Source of the DNA: Manis javanica
Taxonomy: Eukaryota > Chordata > Mammalia > Pholidota > Manidae
Reading direction: 5' to 3'
Assembly (NCBI RefSeq): GCF_040802235.1
Contig: NC_133158.1
Coordinates: 160,057,401 to 160,121,400, forward strand
Length of the DNA stretch: 64,000 nt
The position numbers and the translations under genes are program-made. The notes below the pieces were generated by a model, which was not told where the DNA came from, did not search any database, and saw only the letters and a list, made by a program, of their open reading frames with translations. The stretch's first letter is position 1. Every line of letters starts with the position of its first letter. Positions 49,157 through 61,016 of this stretch are shown piece by piece.

Positions 49157-50325
49157 GGTGATAGGAATAGTTTGCAGAGCTGGGACTAGTGACAGCTAGA
49201 AGAACTTCCCTTCTTGTTGGTTTGTGGCCTTCCTCTCCTGGGAGAATAGCGACCTCTAGTGGCTTGTGCTGTGTAGCTGCGCACAGACAGGGCTTCAGTT
49301 TCCTGCCTGGCTGCTATGGAGTTTATCTCCACTGTTGCTGTGGGCATGGCCTGGCTCGGACTGCTGCTCCAAAGTGGTGGAGTTGCGTTGGAGGGGGAGT
49401 AGCTAAGAGGCTATTTATCTCTATAAGAGGCCTCTGTGCTCCCTGCAGCTCAGGGGATTAGAGTGCGCAGAGATCCTGGGATTCCCTACCTTTGGACTAA
49501 GTGTCCCGCCCTGCCCCTTTAAAACTTCCAAAAATCACCCGCCAAAACAAAACGACCACAAAAAAAAAAAAAAAAAAATGGCCACTCGTTTTTCTTTATT
49601 CTCTGGCGCCAGGCTCGGGCACCCACTCACCAGACTTGCTGCCCTATTTCCCTAGTATTGGGGTCCCTATCCCTTTAAGACTTCCAAAAAATGCTCACCA
49701 AAACAAAACAACAAAAAAAGAAAAAAAGAAAAAGAAAGAAAAAAAGGTGGCTGCTCACATTTCTTTTGTTCCCTGGTGCTTGTCTCCGATACCCGCTTGC
49801 CAATCTTGCTGCCCTGTTTCCTTAGTATTGGGGTCCCTATCCCTTTAAGACTTCCAAAAAGCACTCACCACAACAAAACAACAACAACAACAACAACAAC
49901 AAAAAGATGGCCGCTCACTTTTCTTTTGTCCTCCGGCGCCAGCCTCCGTACCTGCTCACCATACTTGCTGCCCTGTTTCCCTAGTATCCAGGGCCCCGCG
50001 CATGCACTGTGTCTGCGCTCTGGTCCAGATGGCTGGGGCTGGGTATTCAGCAGTCCTGGGTACCTTCTCCCTCCTGCTCAGACCTCTCTCCTCCCGCCGG
50101 GAGCTGGGGGAAGGGGCGCTCGGGACCCGACAGGCTGGGGCTTGTATCTTACCCCCTTTGTGAGGCGCTGGGTTTTCGCAGGTGTGGATGTGGTCTGGAT
50201 GTTGTCCTGTGTCCTCTGGTCTCTATTTTAGGAAGAGTTGTCTTTGTTATATTTTCATAGATATATGTGGTTTTGGGAGGAGATTTCCACTGCTCTACTC
50301 ACGCTGCCATCCTGGCTCTGCCCTC
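49157..50325 (-). promoter_or_regulatory. L1 5' UTR with internal promoter region
   Basis: A 1.17-kb G+C-rich region upstream of ORF1 on the minus strand. Its outer edge ends at the target-site duplication, and its first bases contain an 'aggatggc' motif, the kind of YY1-type element found at the extreme 5' end of mammalian L1s. L1 transcription is driven by an internal promoter in this region. It contains the tandem array described separately. Confidence 0.7.
49513..49990 (-). repeat. Tandem repeat units in the L1 5' UTR
   Basis: Three imperfect units begin on the + strand at about 49513, 49671 and 49841 (spacing about 155 and 170 bp). Each reads 'cctttaa(g/a)acttccaaaaa', then a 'caccaaaacaaaac' A-rich stretch of varying length, then 'atggc(c/t)(a/g)ctca', a 'tctttt' run, 'gcgcc' or similar, and 'cttgctgccctrtttccctagtat'. 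The third is partial. The A-rich portions differ in length between units. Confidence 0.85.
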
Positions 50326-50340
50326 GAGAAATACTTTTAT

Positions 50341-50520
50341 GTTCTCATGTGGGAATGTAAATTGGTGAAGCCACTTTAAAGTAATTTGATAGGACTGGCT
50401 TAGGTTGAAAATTCATGTACTGTATCATCCAGCAGTTCCATTTATAGTTGTTTTCTACTTCTAAATGATCGTTCATATGGATGCAAAGACTTAAATACAG
50501 GAACTCAGTGCACTATTTTT
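50341..50520 (+). mobile_element. Ancient L1, fragment 3 of 4
   Basis: Resumes the old L1 right after the target-site duplication ('gttctcatgtgggaatgtaa', 'attggtgaagccactttaaa', 'atccagcagttccat'), then stops at the next insertion. Its last 12 bases (tgcactattttt, 50509-50520) recur as tgcactactttt at 57389-57400, the target-site duplication of that insertion. Confidence 0.7.
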
Positions 50521-52978
50521 TTCCTTATTAGTATAATTTTAAAAAAATTAAAGTATCATTTATACACAAGCTTTTGAAGGTTTCACATGAATAACCTTGT
50601 TGTTTTAACATTCACCTATATTATCAATCCTCACCACCCCCAGCCTCCAACATAGTCACTGTCAATCAGGGAAGTTAGATGCTATAGAGTCATTACTTGT
50701 CTTCTCTGTGCTATACGGCCTTCCCCGTGCCCCCTTATATTATGTGTGCTAATCATAGTGCCCTTTCATCTATCCCTGTCTTCCCACTTACCCTCCCCAG
50801 TCCCTTTCCCTTTGGTAACTGCTAGTCCATTCTTGGGTTCTGTCAGTCTGCTGCTGTTGTTCCTTCAATTCTTGCTTTGTTGTTATACTCCACAAATGAG
50901 TGAAATCATTTGGTACTTGTCTTTCTCCACCTGGATTATTTCACTGAGCATAATACCCTCTAGCTCCATCCATGTTATTGCAAATGGTAGGATTTGTTTT
51001 TTTTCTTATGGCTGAATAATATTCTATTGTGTATATGTACCACATCTTCTTTATCCATTCATCTCCTGATAGACACTTAGGTTGCTTCCATATCTTGGTT
51101 GTTGTAAATAGAGTGTGCATATGTCTTTTTTAGTCTGGGGACTTGTTTTCTTAAGGTAAATTCCTAATAATACAATTTCTGGGTCAAATTGTATTTCTAT
51201 TTTTAGTTTTTTGAGGAACCTCCATATTGCTTACCACAATGCTTCAACTAATCCACATTCTCACCAACAGTGTAGGTGAGTTCCCCTTTCTCCACATCCT
51301 CACCAGAATTTGTTGTCCCTTGTCTTTTGAATATTAGCCATCCTGACTGATGTGAGGTGATAGCTCATTGTGGTCTTAATTTACATTTCCCTGATAACCC
51401 ATGATGTAGAGCATCTTTTCATGTGCCTGTTGGCCATGTGAAAATTTTCTTTGGAGAACTGTCTGTTCACACCCTCTGCCCATTTTTTAATCAGGATATT
51501 TGCCTGTTGGGTGTTGAGAGGTGTAAGTTCATTATATATTTTGGATGTTAACCCCTCATCAGATATGTCATTTATAAATATATTCTCCCATACTGTAGGA
51601 TGCCTTTTTGTTCTACTGATGGTGTCCTTTGCTATATGGAAGCTTCTTAGTTTGATGTAGGCCCATTTGTTCATTTTTTATTTTGTTTCCCTTGGCCAAG
51701 GAGATTTATTCAGGAAAAAGTTTCTCATGTGTATATTCAAGAGATTTTTGCCTTTTTGCCTATGTTTTCTTCTAAGAGTTTTATGGTTTCATCACTTACA
51801 TCCAGGTTTTTGATCCATTTCGAGTTTACTTTTGTGTATGGGGTTAGACAATAATCCAGTTTCATTCTCTTACATCTAGCTGTCCAGTTTTGCTTACACC
51901 AGTTGTTGAAGAGGCTGTCTGTTCTGTATTGTATATCCATGGCTCCTTTATTGTATATTAATTGGTCATGTATGTGTGGCTTATATCTGTGTTCTCTATC
52001 CTGTTCCATTGATCTGTGGGTCTGTTCTTTTGCTAGTACCAAATCATTTTGATTACTGTGTCTTTATAGTAAGGCTTGAAGTTAGGGAGAATAATCCCCC
52101 TAGCTTTTTTCTTCCTTTTCAGGATTGCTTTGGCTATTTGGCATCCTTGTGGTTCCACAGAATTTTAGAACTATTTGTTCTAGTTCAATGAAGAATGCTG
52201 CTGGTATTTTGACAGGGATTGCATTGAATCTGTAGATTACTTTAGGTAGAATGGCCATTTTAACAATATTAATTCTTCCTAACCATGAGCATGGGATGTA
52301 TTTCCATTTATTGGTGTCTTTTAAAATTTCTCTCATGAGTGTCTTGTAGTTTTCAGGGTATAGGTTTATTTCTAGGTACTTTATTCTTTTTGATGCAATC
52401 GTAAATGGAGTTGTTTTCCTGATAACTCTTTCTGCTAGTCCATCATTAGTATATAGAAATGCAACAGATGTCTGTGTATTAATTTTGTATCCTGCAACTT
52501 TGCTGAATTCAGTTATTAGTTCTAATAGTTTTGGGGTGGATTCTTTAGGTGATTTATGTACAATATCATGTCATCTGCAGATAGTGACAGTTTAACTTCT
52601 TGCTTACCAGTCTGGATGCTTTTGACTTCTTTGTGTTGTCTGATTTCCATGGCTAGGACCTCCAGTACTATGCTGAATAAAATTGATGAGAGTGGGCACT
52701 TTTGCCTTGTTCCCAATCTTAGAGGAACAGTTTTAGCTTTTCACTGTTAAGTATGATGGCCTGTATTATGTTGAGGTACTTGCTCTCTGTACCCATTTTG
52801 TTAAAAGTTTTTGTCATGAATGGATGTTGAATTTGTCAAATGCTTTTGCAGCATCTATGGAGATGATCATGTGATTTTTGTCCTTCTTCTTGATAATGGT
52901 GTATGATGTTGTTGGATTTTCATATATTGTACCATCCTTGCATCCCTGGAATAAATCCTACTTGATCACGATGGATGA

Positions 52979-53020
<42 letters not shown>

Positions 53021-56000
53021 AGAGGGCATCTCTCATATTTATTGATCAAATGGTTGTTAACAACAATAAAATTCAGTATAGGGGGGTCAATGCTCAATGT
53101 ACAATCATTAATCCATCTCAAGCCTAATTCTCGTCAGTCTCCAATCTTCTGAAGCATAACGAACAAGTTCTTACATGGTGAACGAATTCTTACAGAGTGA
53201 ATAAATTCTTACATGGTGAACAGTACAAGGGCAGTCATCACAGAAACTTTCGGTTTTGATCATGCAATATGACCTATAAACCATCAGGTCAAATATGAAT
53301 ATTCATTTGATTTTTGTACTTGATTTATATGTTGATCCCACATTTCTCCTATTATTATTATTATTTTTATTTTTAATAAAATGCTGAAGTGGTAGGTAGA
53401 TGCAAGATATAGGTAGAAAACATAGTTTAGTGCTGTAAGAAGGCAAATATAGATGATCAGATGATCAGGTGTGTGCCTATGGACTAAGTATTAATCCAGG
53501 CTAGACAAGGGCAGCAAGACATCCACGGATGCAGAAGATTTCTCTCAAAGCAGGGGGGGTGAGGTTCTGAGCCTCACCTCTGTTGGATGGATGACCTTTT
53601 TGATGTATTTTTGAATTGGGTTTGCTAATATTTTGTTGAGGATTTTTGCATCTATGTTCATCAGGGATACTGGTCTGTAATTTTCTTTCTTTTGTGGTGT
53701 CTTTGCCTGGTTTTGGTATTGGAGTGATGCTGGCCTCATAGAATGAGTTTGAAAGTATTCCCTCCTTTACTTTTTGGAAATCTTTATGGAGGATGGTTAT
53801 TAAGTCTTCCTTAAATGTTTGATAAAATTCAGCAGTGAAGCCATATAGTCCAGGCATTTTGTTCTTAGGTAGTTTTTTTATTACTTTTTCAATTTCATTG
53901 CTGGTAATTGATTCGTTCAGATTTTCTGTTTCTTCCTGGGTCAGCCTTGGAAGGTTGTATTTTTCTAGAAAGTTCCATTTCTTCTAGATTATCCAATTTG
54001 TTAGCATATAATTTTTTATAGTATTCTCTAATAATTCTTTTATTAATGCGCTGTCTGTAGTGATTTTTCCTTTCTCATTTTTGATTCTGTTTATGTGTGT
54101 AGACTTTTTTTCTTGATAAGTCTGGCTAGGGGGTTATCTGTTTTGTTTATTTTTTCAGATAACCAGCTCTTGGTTTCATTGATTCTTCATACTGTTTTTT
54201 TCTTCTCAATTTTATTTATTTCTGCTCTAATATTTAGTATGTCCCTCCTTCTACCGACTTTGGACCTCGTTTGTTCTTCTTTTTCTAGTTTCATTAATTG
54301 TGAATTTAGACTGTTCTTCTGGGATTGTTCTTCTTTCTTCAGGTAAGCCTGTATTGCTTTATACTTTCCTCTTAGAACTGCCTTCACTGTATCCCACAGT
54401 TTTTGGGCTGTCGAGTTGTTGTTTTCATTTGTCTCCGTATATTGCTTAATCTCTGTTTTTATTTGGTCATTGATCCATTGATTATTTAGGAGCACGTTGT
54501 TAAATCTCCATGTGTTTGTGTGCTTTTTTGTTTTCTTTGCATAATTTATTTCTAGTTTCATACCTTTGTGGTTTGAGAAGCTGGTTGGCACAATTTCAAT
54601 CTTTTTGAATTTACTGAGGCTCTTTTTGTGGCCAACTATGTGATCTATTCTGGAAAACGTTCCCTGTGCACTTGAGAAGAATGTGTATTCTGCTGGTTTT
54701 GGGTGGAGTGTTCTGTAGATGTCTGTTAGGACCATCTGTTCTAATACATTGTTCAGTGCCTTAGTCTCCTTACTTATTTTCTGTCTGGCTCATCTGTCCT
54801 TTGGATTGAGTGGTGTGTTAAATTCTCCTAAATTGAATGAATTATATTCTATTTCCCCCTTTAATTCTGTTAGTACTTGTTTTACTTATTTAAGGTGTTC
54901 CTATGTTGGGTCCATAGATATTTATAATAGTTATATCCTCTTGTTGGACTCATTTTTTTATCATTGTCTGTTGTTACTTTCTTTGTTTTGAAATCTATTT
55001 TGTCTGACACAATTACAGCTACTCCTACTTTTTTCTCCCTATTATTTGCATGAAATATCTTTTTCCATCCCTTTACATTTAGTCTGTGTATATGTTTGAG
55101 TTTGAAGTGACTCTCTTGTAGGCAGCATATTAATGGGTCTTGCTTTTTTGTCCATTCTGTAATCCTATGTCTTTCAATTGGTGCATTCAGTCCATTTACT
55201 TTAGGGTGATTATTGAGAGATACATACTTATTGCCATTGCAGGCTTTTGATTCCTAGTTTCCAAAGGTTCAAGGGCAGCCTCCTTACTGTCTAATAGTCT
55301 AACTTACCTTGCTTATTATGCTATTTCAAACACAATCTAAAGGTTTTTTCCCTCCCTTCTTCCTCCTCCTCCACTCTCTGTATATTAGGTGTCATATTCT
55401 GTACTCTTTGTGTATCCCTTGCCTAACTTTGTGAGTAGTTGATTTAATTTTGTATGTGCTTACTAATTAATTGGTTTATTTCCTTTACTCTGGTTTATTT
55501 TCTCTGGTGACAGCTATTTAGCCTTAGGAGCACTTCCATCTAGAGTAGTCCCTTTAAGATACACTGTAGAGATGGTTTGTAGGAAGTAGATTCCCTCAAC
55601 TTTTGCTTATATGGAAGTTGTTTAATCCCTGGTTCAAATTTAAATGATAATTTTGCCAGATAGAGTATTCTTGGTTAGAGGCCCTTCTGTTTCATTGCCT
55701 TAAATATATCATGCTACTCCTTTCTGGTCTGTAACATTTCTGCTGAGAAGTCTGCTGATATCCTGATGGGGTTTCCTTTATGAGTGATCTTTTTTCTCTC
55801 TCTGGCTACTTTCAATACTCTCTCTTTGTCCTTGATTTTTGTCATTTTAATTGTTATGTCTTGATGTTGTCTTCCTTGGGTTCCTTGTGTTGGAAGATAT
55901 GTGCACTTCTGTGACCTGAGAGACTATTTCCTTTACCAGATTGGGGAATTTTTCAGCAATTATTTCCTCAAAGACCTCTCTTTTTCTCTCTTTTCTACTG

Positions 56001-57388
56001 GTACCCCTATAATGTGAATATTGTTCCGTTTGGATTGACCACACAGTTCTCTTATTATTCTTTCATTCCTAGAGATCTTTTTATCTCTGTGTTCCTCAGC
56101 TTCTTTGTTTTCCTGTTCTCTAGTTTATATTTCATTTACTTTCTCCTCTATCTCACCTAATCTACCTTTAAATCCCTCCATTGTATACTTCATTTGAGAT
56201 ACTGTATTTTTCAACATTTGTCTCTTTCTTGAAGTCCTCCCTGAGATCTTGAATAATTTTTTATAGCTCCATGAACATGTTTATGACTTTTATTTTGAAA
56301 TCTTTATCAAGAAGGTCAGTGATTTCAGTTTCACTGAGTCTTTTGTTTGGCGTTTTTTCCTGCACTTTTGTTTGGACCAAATTCTTTTGCTGTTTCATTT
56401 CTTTAGTGTTTCCTATGGAATGATAACTTTGTGTAGGCAATACCCTCTAGTGTCCCAAAGGTCTACTCTCTGGAGCTGCCAAGCACCTACAGCAATGGTG
56501 GTTTTCCCAGGCAAGTGCAACTGGCACCTGGCACCTGTCTATAGGAAAGAGCTCTTTCCTTCCTTCCTGTCTTTAGAGCGCCTCCATTGCCAGGTCCAGT
56601 GGGCTGCAGGGAGGAGCCACTGTGCTATGCCTCTGTAGCTTATTTAGTCAGGGCCACTCTCCAGCTGGCCTAGCATGATGGGTGGGGTAGTAGGCATGCA
56701 GGACAGTTGCCTTCTGCGAGGAAGAAGCAACAGGCTGCATACTACAGTGGGGGATCTTGGGGCTGCATTGCCAGCCATGCAGACTGACCATCTGGAGCTC
56801 CTGAGAGTTCCCAACCTGCTGGGCGGAGTGTGCCTCAGTGATCTTGTCCATCGGCTCTTTCTTCTGAGCAGTGAGCTCTGTATACTCTTTGCTGCTTTAG
56901 CGCCCCTCTTGTTGCTAGGAATTCTTTCAAAGTTCCCACCTTTTTTTTATCCAAGAGCAGCTGGTTGTGCATACCTGTTCTCCACAAGTGGATGGAATCT
57001 CAGTCTCTCCATGTATTCTCCCTATCTTTGCTTTCCAACCCCACTAATCTCCAGACTACCATGTAATGTGGGTTTGTACTCCTGGAACAAATCTCTGGGG
57101 CTGGGTGTTCAGTAGTCCTGGGCTTCTACTCCCTCCCTGCTGTGTTTCTCTTCCTCCTGCCTATGGGCTAGGGTAGGGGGAGGGCTTGTGTCCCACTGGA
57201 TCACAGCTTGGCTATTTTACCCTTTTTTGTGAGGTCTTCTCTTTTTTCAAGATATAGGCAGTCTGTTTTGCAACCTTCAGGTCACTTTTTCAGGATTAGT
57301 TGTATTTGCTGTATTTTCATGTTGTATGTGGTTTTGAGAAGAGGTTTCTGCCTCCTTATGCTGCCATATTTTTCTGACTCCCTCTAAT
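50521..57388 (-). mobile_element. Older near full-length L1, antisense, ordinary 3' end
   Basis: A minus-strand L1 of about 6.26 kb once the insertion at 52981-53585 is removed. The 3' UTR lies at 50521-51300, ORF2 remnants at about 51380-55250 (the SADDMILYI version of the LFADDM reverse-transcriptase motif in 52716-52522; an endonuclease SRIDHI-type stretch near 54620), ORF1 remnants at about 55600-56400, and a 5' UTR up to 57388, where 'atggcagcataagga' is seen near the end. Every frame is heavily interrupted, far more than in copy 1, so it is older. Flanks tgcactattttt / tgcactactttt give a 12-bp target-site duplication. It lacks the ERV-derived tail. Confidence 0.85.
52981..53585 (-). 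mobile_element. Tail-only insertion of the L1-ERV lineage (copy 3)
   Basis: A 605-bp minus-strand insertion into ORF2 of the older L1. The 16-bp target-site duplication gatggatgaccttttt is exact at 52970-52985 and 53586-53601. It opens on the + strand with 39 uninterrupted T (52981-53019), then carries the last 566 bp of the ERV-derived tail, with an AATAAA signal (complement at 53038-53043), three 19-bp units (53161-53217) and an (ATT)n run. No L1 coding sequence is included. The perfect duplication and pure homopolymer point to a recent insertion. Confidence 0.9.
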
Positions 57389-57400
57389 TGCACTACTTTT

Positions 57401-57885
57401 AGTCATTGCAAAAAATAGAAAACAACCTATTTGCCCTAATTCTCTTGTTAGAGAAGGGAAAAAACAATCATGATATACTCATCCAGTAGAACACTACACA
57501 GCAGTCTAAGTGAATGGACAAGAGTCACATGTATTAATGTAAATCTTTGTTGAATGTAAAAAGCAGAATACAAAAGGATATTTATGGTTGTTTCAGTAAG
57601 ATTTAAAATAAACTATATGTAAAAAGTAGTCATATATAAGTTGAGTTTCTGTAAATTTTAAAAATGTGTTAATTCTGTGTAATATAGTGTACTAAAAATA
57701 ATACTAGTTACTGCTTCTGGATACATATATGTGAAGTACCAAGAATACAGTCATGGAAGGAAAGAACACTTTCTAACTTAAGGGTGTTGGTTATTTCCAG
57801 GGAGCAATGGAGGTAGGGACTTCAACTCTGACACATTTAAAACTTACTTGAAACAAAATTAAGAGCATAACTGTAATAAAGAGAA
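57401..57885 (+). mobile_element. Ancient L1, fragment 4 of 4
   Basis: Final part of the old plus-strand L1 ('agtcattgcaaaaaatagaa', 'aacaacctatttgccctaat', 'ccagtagaacactacacagc', 'gaatggacaagagtcacatg'), continuing in register with the fragment ending at 50520. It runs into the 3' UTR and ends about 57885. Confidence 0.65.
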
Positions 57886-58951
57886 AAAGCTCTGGCTTAG
57901 GATTTCTAAGTGCCCTGTGACCTTCCCCAAGCCCTTCCACATGTTGCTTGAACTTTCCGGGGGATATTAGGTTGGGGTTTCAACTATTTTTAGCACAAGA
58001 ACTCTTCATTCAAGAAAGTCATCTGACACCAATTCCCAGTGTGTATAAGAGGCAAAATCAAAACTGCTCACACCAAAATGGAAGGGCATTTGTCCCCACT
58101 TACCACCATCACCCCCTCCAGGGAGCCCAGGGTTTGGCAGAGATCAGTTTGCAGACCCCTAGACTGGGTGACCTCTACAGCAGCTTCTCCCTCTGACAGC
58201 CTGCATGTCTGTGGAACCAAGTATTTCTTAAACATGAGGGAAAGCCTATTTCCCTGAGTACCTGTTGCATATAAGGGCTCTTGTATAGGAAACATCTGGA
58301 GGAATGGAAGAATACTTTTTACTGTGAATAACCATCTCCTAATATGGCCATTCCACAGATTTGAATGTTAAGGGTAGGATTTTTCTCCCCACTTTTGTAA
58401 ACTGCAATTCATTTCATTTTTGATGCTCATGTCATTTCCTTACCTTCCTAAACTTATACTCTGACCACTCCATGTATTGAGTGCCCCTCTTGCCTCCTTT
58501 TTTCATGACCTTTGTCCTTTTGATCCCCCTCTCCTTCCTTCCTCCATTTCATGCAAAAGCCATTTATCAGGTACCCTAAAAGACCTGCCAGTCAACCTCC
58601 CAAGTGAGGAGCCAAGAACCCACTGCTTCCACTTCCTCAGTACTCACTTTTTCCTGAGCTCCCTTTATTCACTTCTTGTTTGAAATTAATTGAAGAAGAT
58701 TGACAACCAATTCCTAATTATGAAATCCAAAGGATTTCCCTTTGGCTCTCAAATTCCTTTCCACAGTCCTTGACATCAAGATGGGATAGGTGGAGTCTGC
58801 TGCTCCTTGGCCATTCCCTCAGTTAGCCAGGTGTAAAAGTACAGGCTCATTTTGGGGAGTTTTATTCTTGTGTTTCTCTTACTGAATTTTAAATTAATAA
58901 TTAATGCTTTATGAAAAGTATGTCACAAATGTGATACTAAGAAATTATCCT
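57886..58951. other. Intron 2 block, nothing recognised
   Basis: Unique-looking sequence between the cluster and the next L1. Two overlapping open frames at 57948-58257 lack coding character. The end of the block, gaaattatcct (58941-58951), is the left target-site duplication of the next L1. Confidence 0.4.
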
Positions 58952-59021
58952 GGTCCTAGCCATGGCAATTAGACAAAACAAAGAAATATAAGGAATCCAG
59001 ATTGGTAAAGAAGAAGTTAAA

Positions 59022-60743
59022 TTGTCACTATTTGCAGATGACATGATATTGTACATAAAAAACCCTAAAGGCTCCACACCAAAACTACTAGAACTGATAT
59101 CAGAATACAGCAAAGTTGCAGGATACAAAATCAACACACAGAAATCTGTGGCTTTCCTATACACTAACAATGAACCAACAGAAAGAGAAATCAGGAAAAC
59201 AACTCCATTCACAATTGCATCAAAAAAAATAAAATACCTAGGAATAAACCTAACTAAAGAAGTGAAAGACTTATACTCTGAAAACTACAAGTCACTCTTA
59301 AGAGAAATTAAAGGGGACACTAACAGATGGAAACTCATCCCATGCTCGTGGCTAGGAAGAATTAATATCGTCAAAATGGCCATCCTGCCCAAAGCAATAT
59401 ACAGATTTGATGCAATCCCTATGAAACTACCAGCAACATTCTTCAATGAACTGGAACAAATAACTCAAAAATTCATATGGAAACACCAAAGACCTGAATA
59501 GCCAAAGCAATACTGAGAAAGAAGAATAAAGTAGGGGGGATCTCACTCCCCAACTTCAAGCTCCATCAAGACAATTTGGTACTGGCACAAGAACAGAGCC
59601 ACAGACCAATGGATCAGACAAGAGAATCCAGACATTAACCCAGACATATATGGTCAATTAATATTTGATAAAGGAGCCATGGACATACAATGACGAAATA
59701 ACAGTCTCTTCAACAGATGGTGCTGGCAAAACTGGACAGCTACATATAGGAGAATGAAACTGGACCATTGTCTAACCCCATATACAAAAGTAAACTCAAA
59801 ATGGATCAAAGACCTAAATGCAAGTCATGAAACCATTAAACTCTTGGAAAAAAACATAGGCAAAAACCTCTTAGACATAAACATGAGTGACCTCTTCTTG
59901 AACATATCTCCCTGGGCAAGGAAAACAACAGCAAAAATGAACAAGTGGGACTATATTAAGCTGAAAAGCTTCTGTACAGCAAAAGACACCATCAATAGAA
60001 CAAAAAGGAACCCTACAGTATGGCAGAATATATATGAAAATGACAGATCCAATAAAAGCTTGACATCCAGAATATATAAAGAGCTCACATGCCTCAACAA
60101 ACAAAAAACAAATAACCCAAGTAAAAAATGGGCAGAGGAACTGAACAGACAGTTCTCTAAAAAAGAAATACAGATGGCCAACAGACACATGAAAAGATGC
60201 TCCACATTGCTAATTATCAGAGAAATGCAAATTAAAACTAGAATGAGGTATCACCTCACACCAGTAAGGATGGCTGCCATCCAAAAGACAAACAACAACA
60301 AATGTTGGCGAGGCTGTGGAGAAAGGGGAACCCTCCTACACTGCTGGTGAAAATGTAAATTAGTTTAACCATTGTGGAAAGCAGTATGGAGGTTCATCAA
60401 AATGTTCAAAATAGACTTACCATTTGACCCAGGAATTGCACTCCTAGGAATTTACCCTAAGAATGCAGCAATCAAGTTTGAGAAAGACAGATACACCCCT
60501 ATGTTTATCGCAGCACTATTTACAATAGCCAAGAATTGGAAGCAACCTAAATGTCCATCGGTAGATGAATGGATAAAGAAGCTGTGGTACATATACGCAA
60601 TGGAATACTACTCAGCCATAAGAAGAGGGCAAATCCTACCATTTGCAGCAACATGGATGGACCTGGAGGGTATTATGCTCAGTGAAATAAGCCAAGCAGA
60701 GAAAGAGAAATACCAAATGATTTCACTCATCTGTGGAGTATAA
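59022..60743 (+). pseudogene. L1 ORF2 C-terminal half, broken (copy 2)
   Basis: Three consecutive pieces in different frames: 59022-59501 (begins at the [10 protein letters not shown] reverse-transcriptase motif), 59754-60350 (ends at the [11 protein letters not shown]ys-rich segment) and 60372-60743 (extreme C-terminus, ending SLICGV). The break near 59501 lies in the same 'HQRP' region as one break in copy 1, so that lesion was probably inherited from a shared source. Confidence 0.9.
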
Positions 60744-61016
60744 GAACAAAGGAAAAACTGAAGGGACAAAACAGCAGCAGAATCACAGAACCCAATAATG
60801 GACTAACAGGTACCAAAGGGAAAGGGACTGGGGAGGATGGGTGGGTAGGGAGGGATAAGGGTGGGGGGAAGAAGAAGAGGGGTATTAAGATTAGCATGCA
60901 TGGTGGAGTGGGGAAAGGGGAGGGCTGAACAACACAGAGAAGACAAGTAGTGATTCTACAACATTTTGCTCTGCTGATGGACAGTGAGTGTAAAGGGGTT
61001 TACAGGGGGGACCTGG

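Larger units (their letters stand above)
42137..50325 (-). mobile_element. Near full-length young L1 with ERV-derived 3' tail (copy 1)
   Basis: An 8.19-kb minus-strand L1 bounded by the 15-bp target-site duplication gagaaatacttttat (42122-42136 and 50326-50340). Read 5' to 3' on the minus strand: a 5' end with an 'aggatggcagcgtgag' type start (50325 down) and a G+C-rich 5' UTR to 49157; ORF1 (49156-48302); a 168-bp gap; ORF2 (48133-44291, broken); an ordinary L1 3' UTR to about 43962; an internal A-rich tract (43961-43938); an ERV-derived tail (43937-42179); and a terminal A-rich tail (42178-42137). Mammalian L1s are usually 6-7 kb, and the excess is the tail. ORF2 lesions make it non-autonomous now. 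It is antisense to SLC9A9. Confidence 0.9.

Noticed and set aside
46902..50260. Long plus-strand open frames across 46902-50260 (up to 151 codons)
   Set aside because: They are antisense to L1 ORF1, ORF2 and the 5' UTR. Composition is explained by the complementary L1 coding strand.
59871..60205. Minus-strand frames with hydrophobic, membrane-like translations
   Set aside because: Shadows of ORF2 of L1 copy 2. The same pattern appears antisense to copy 1.
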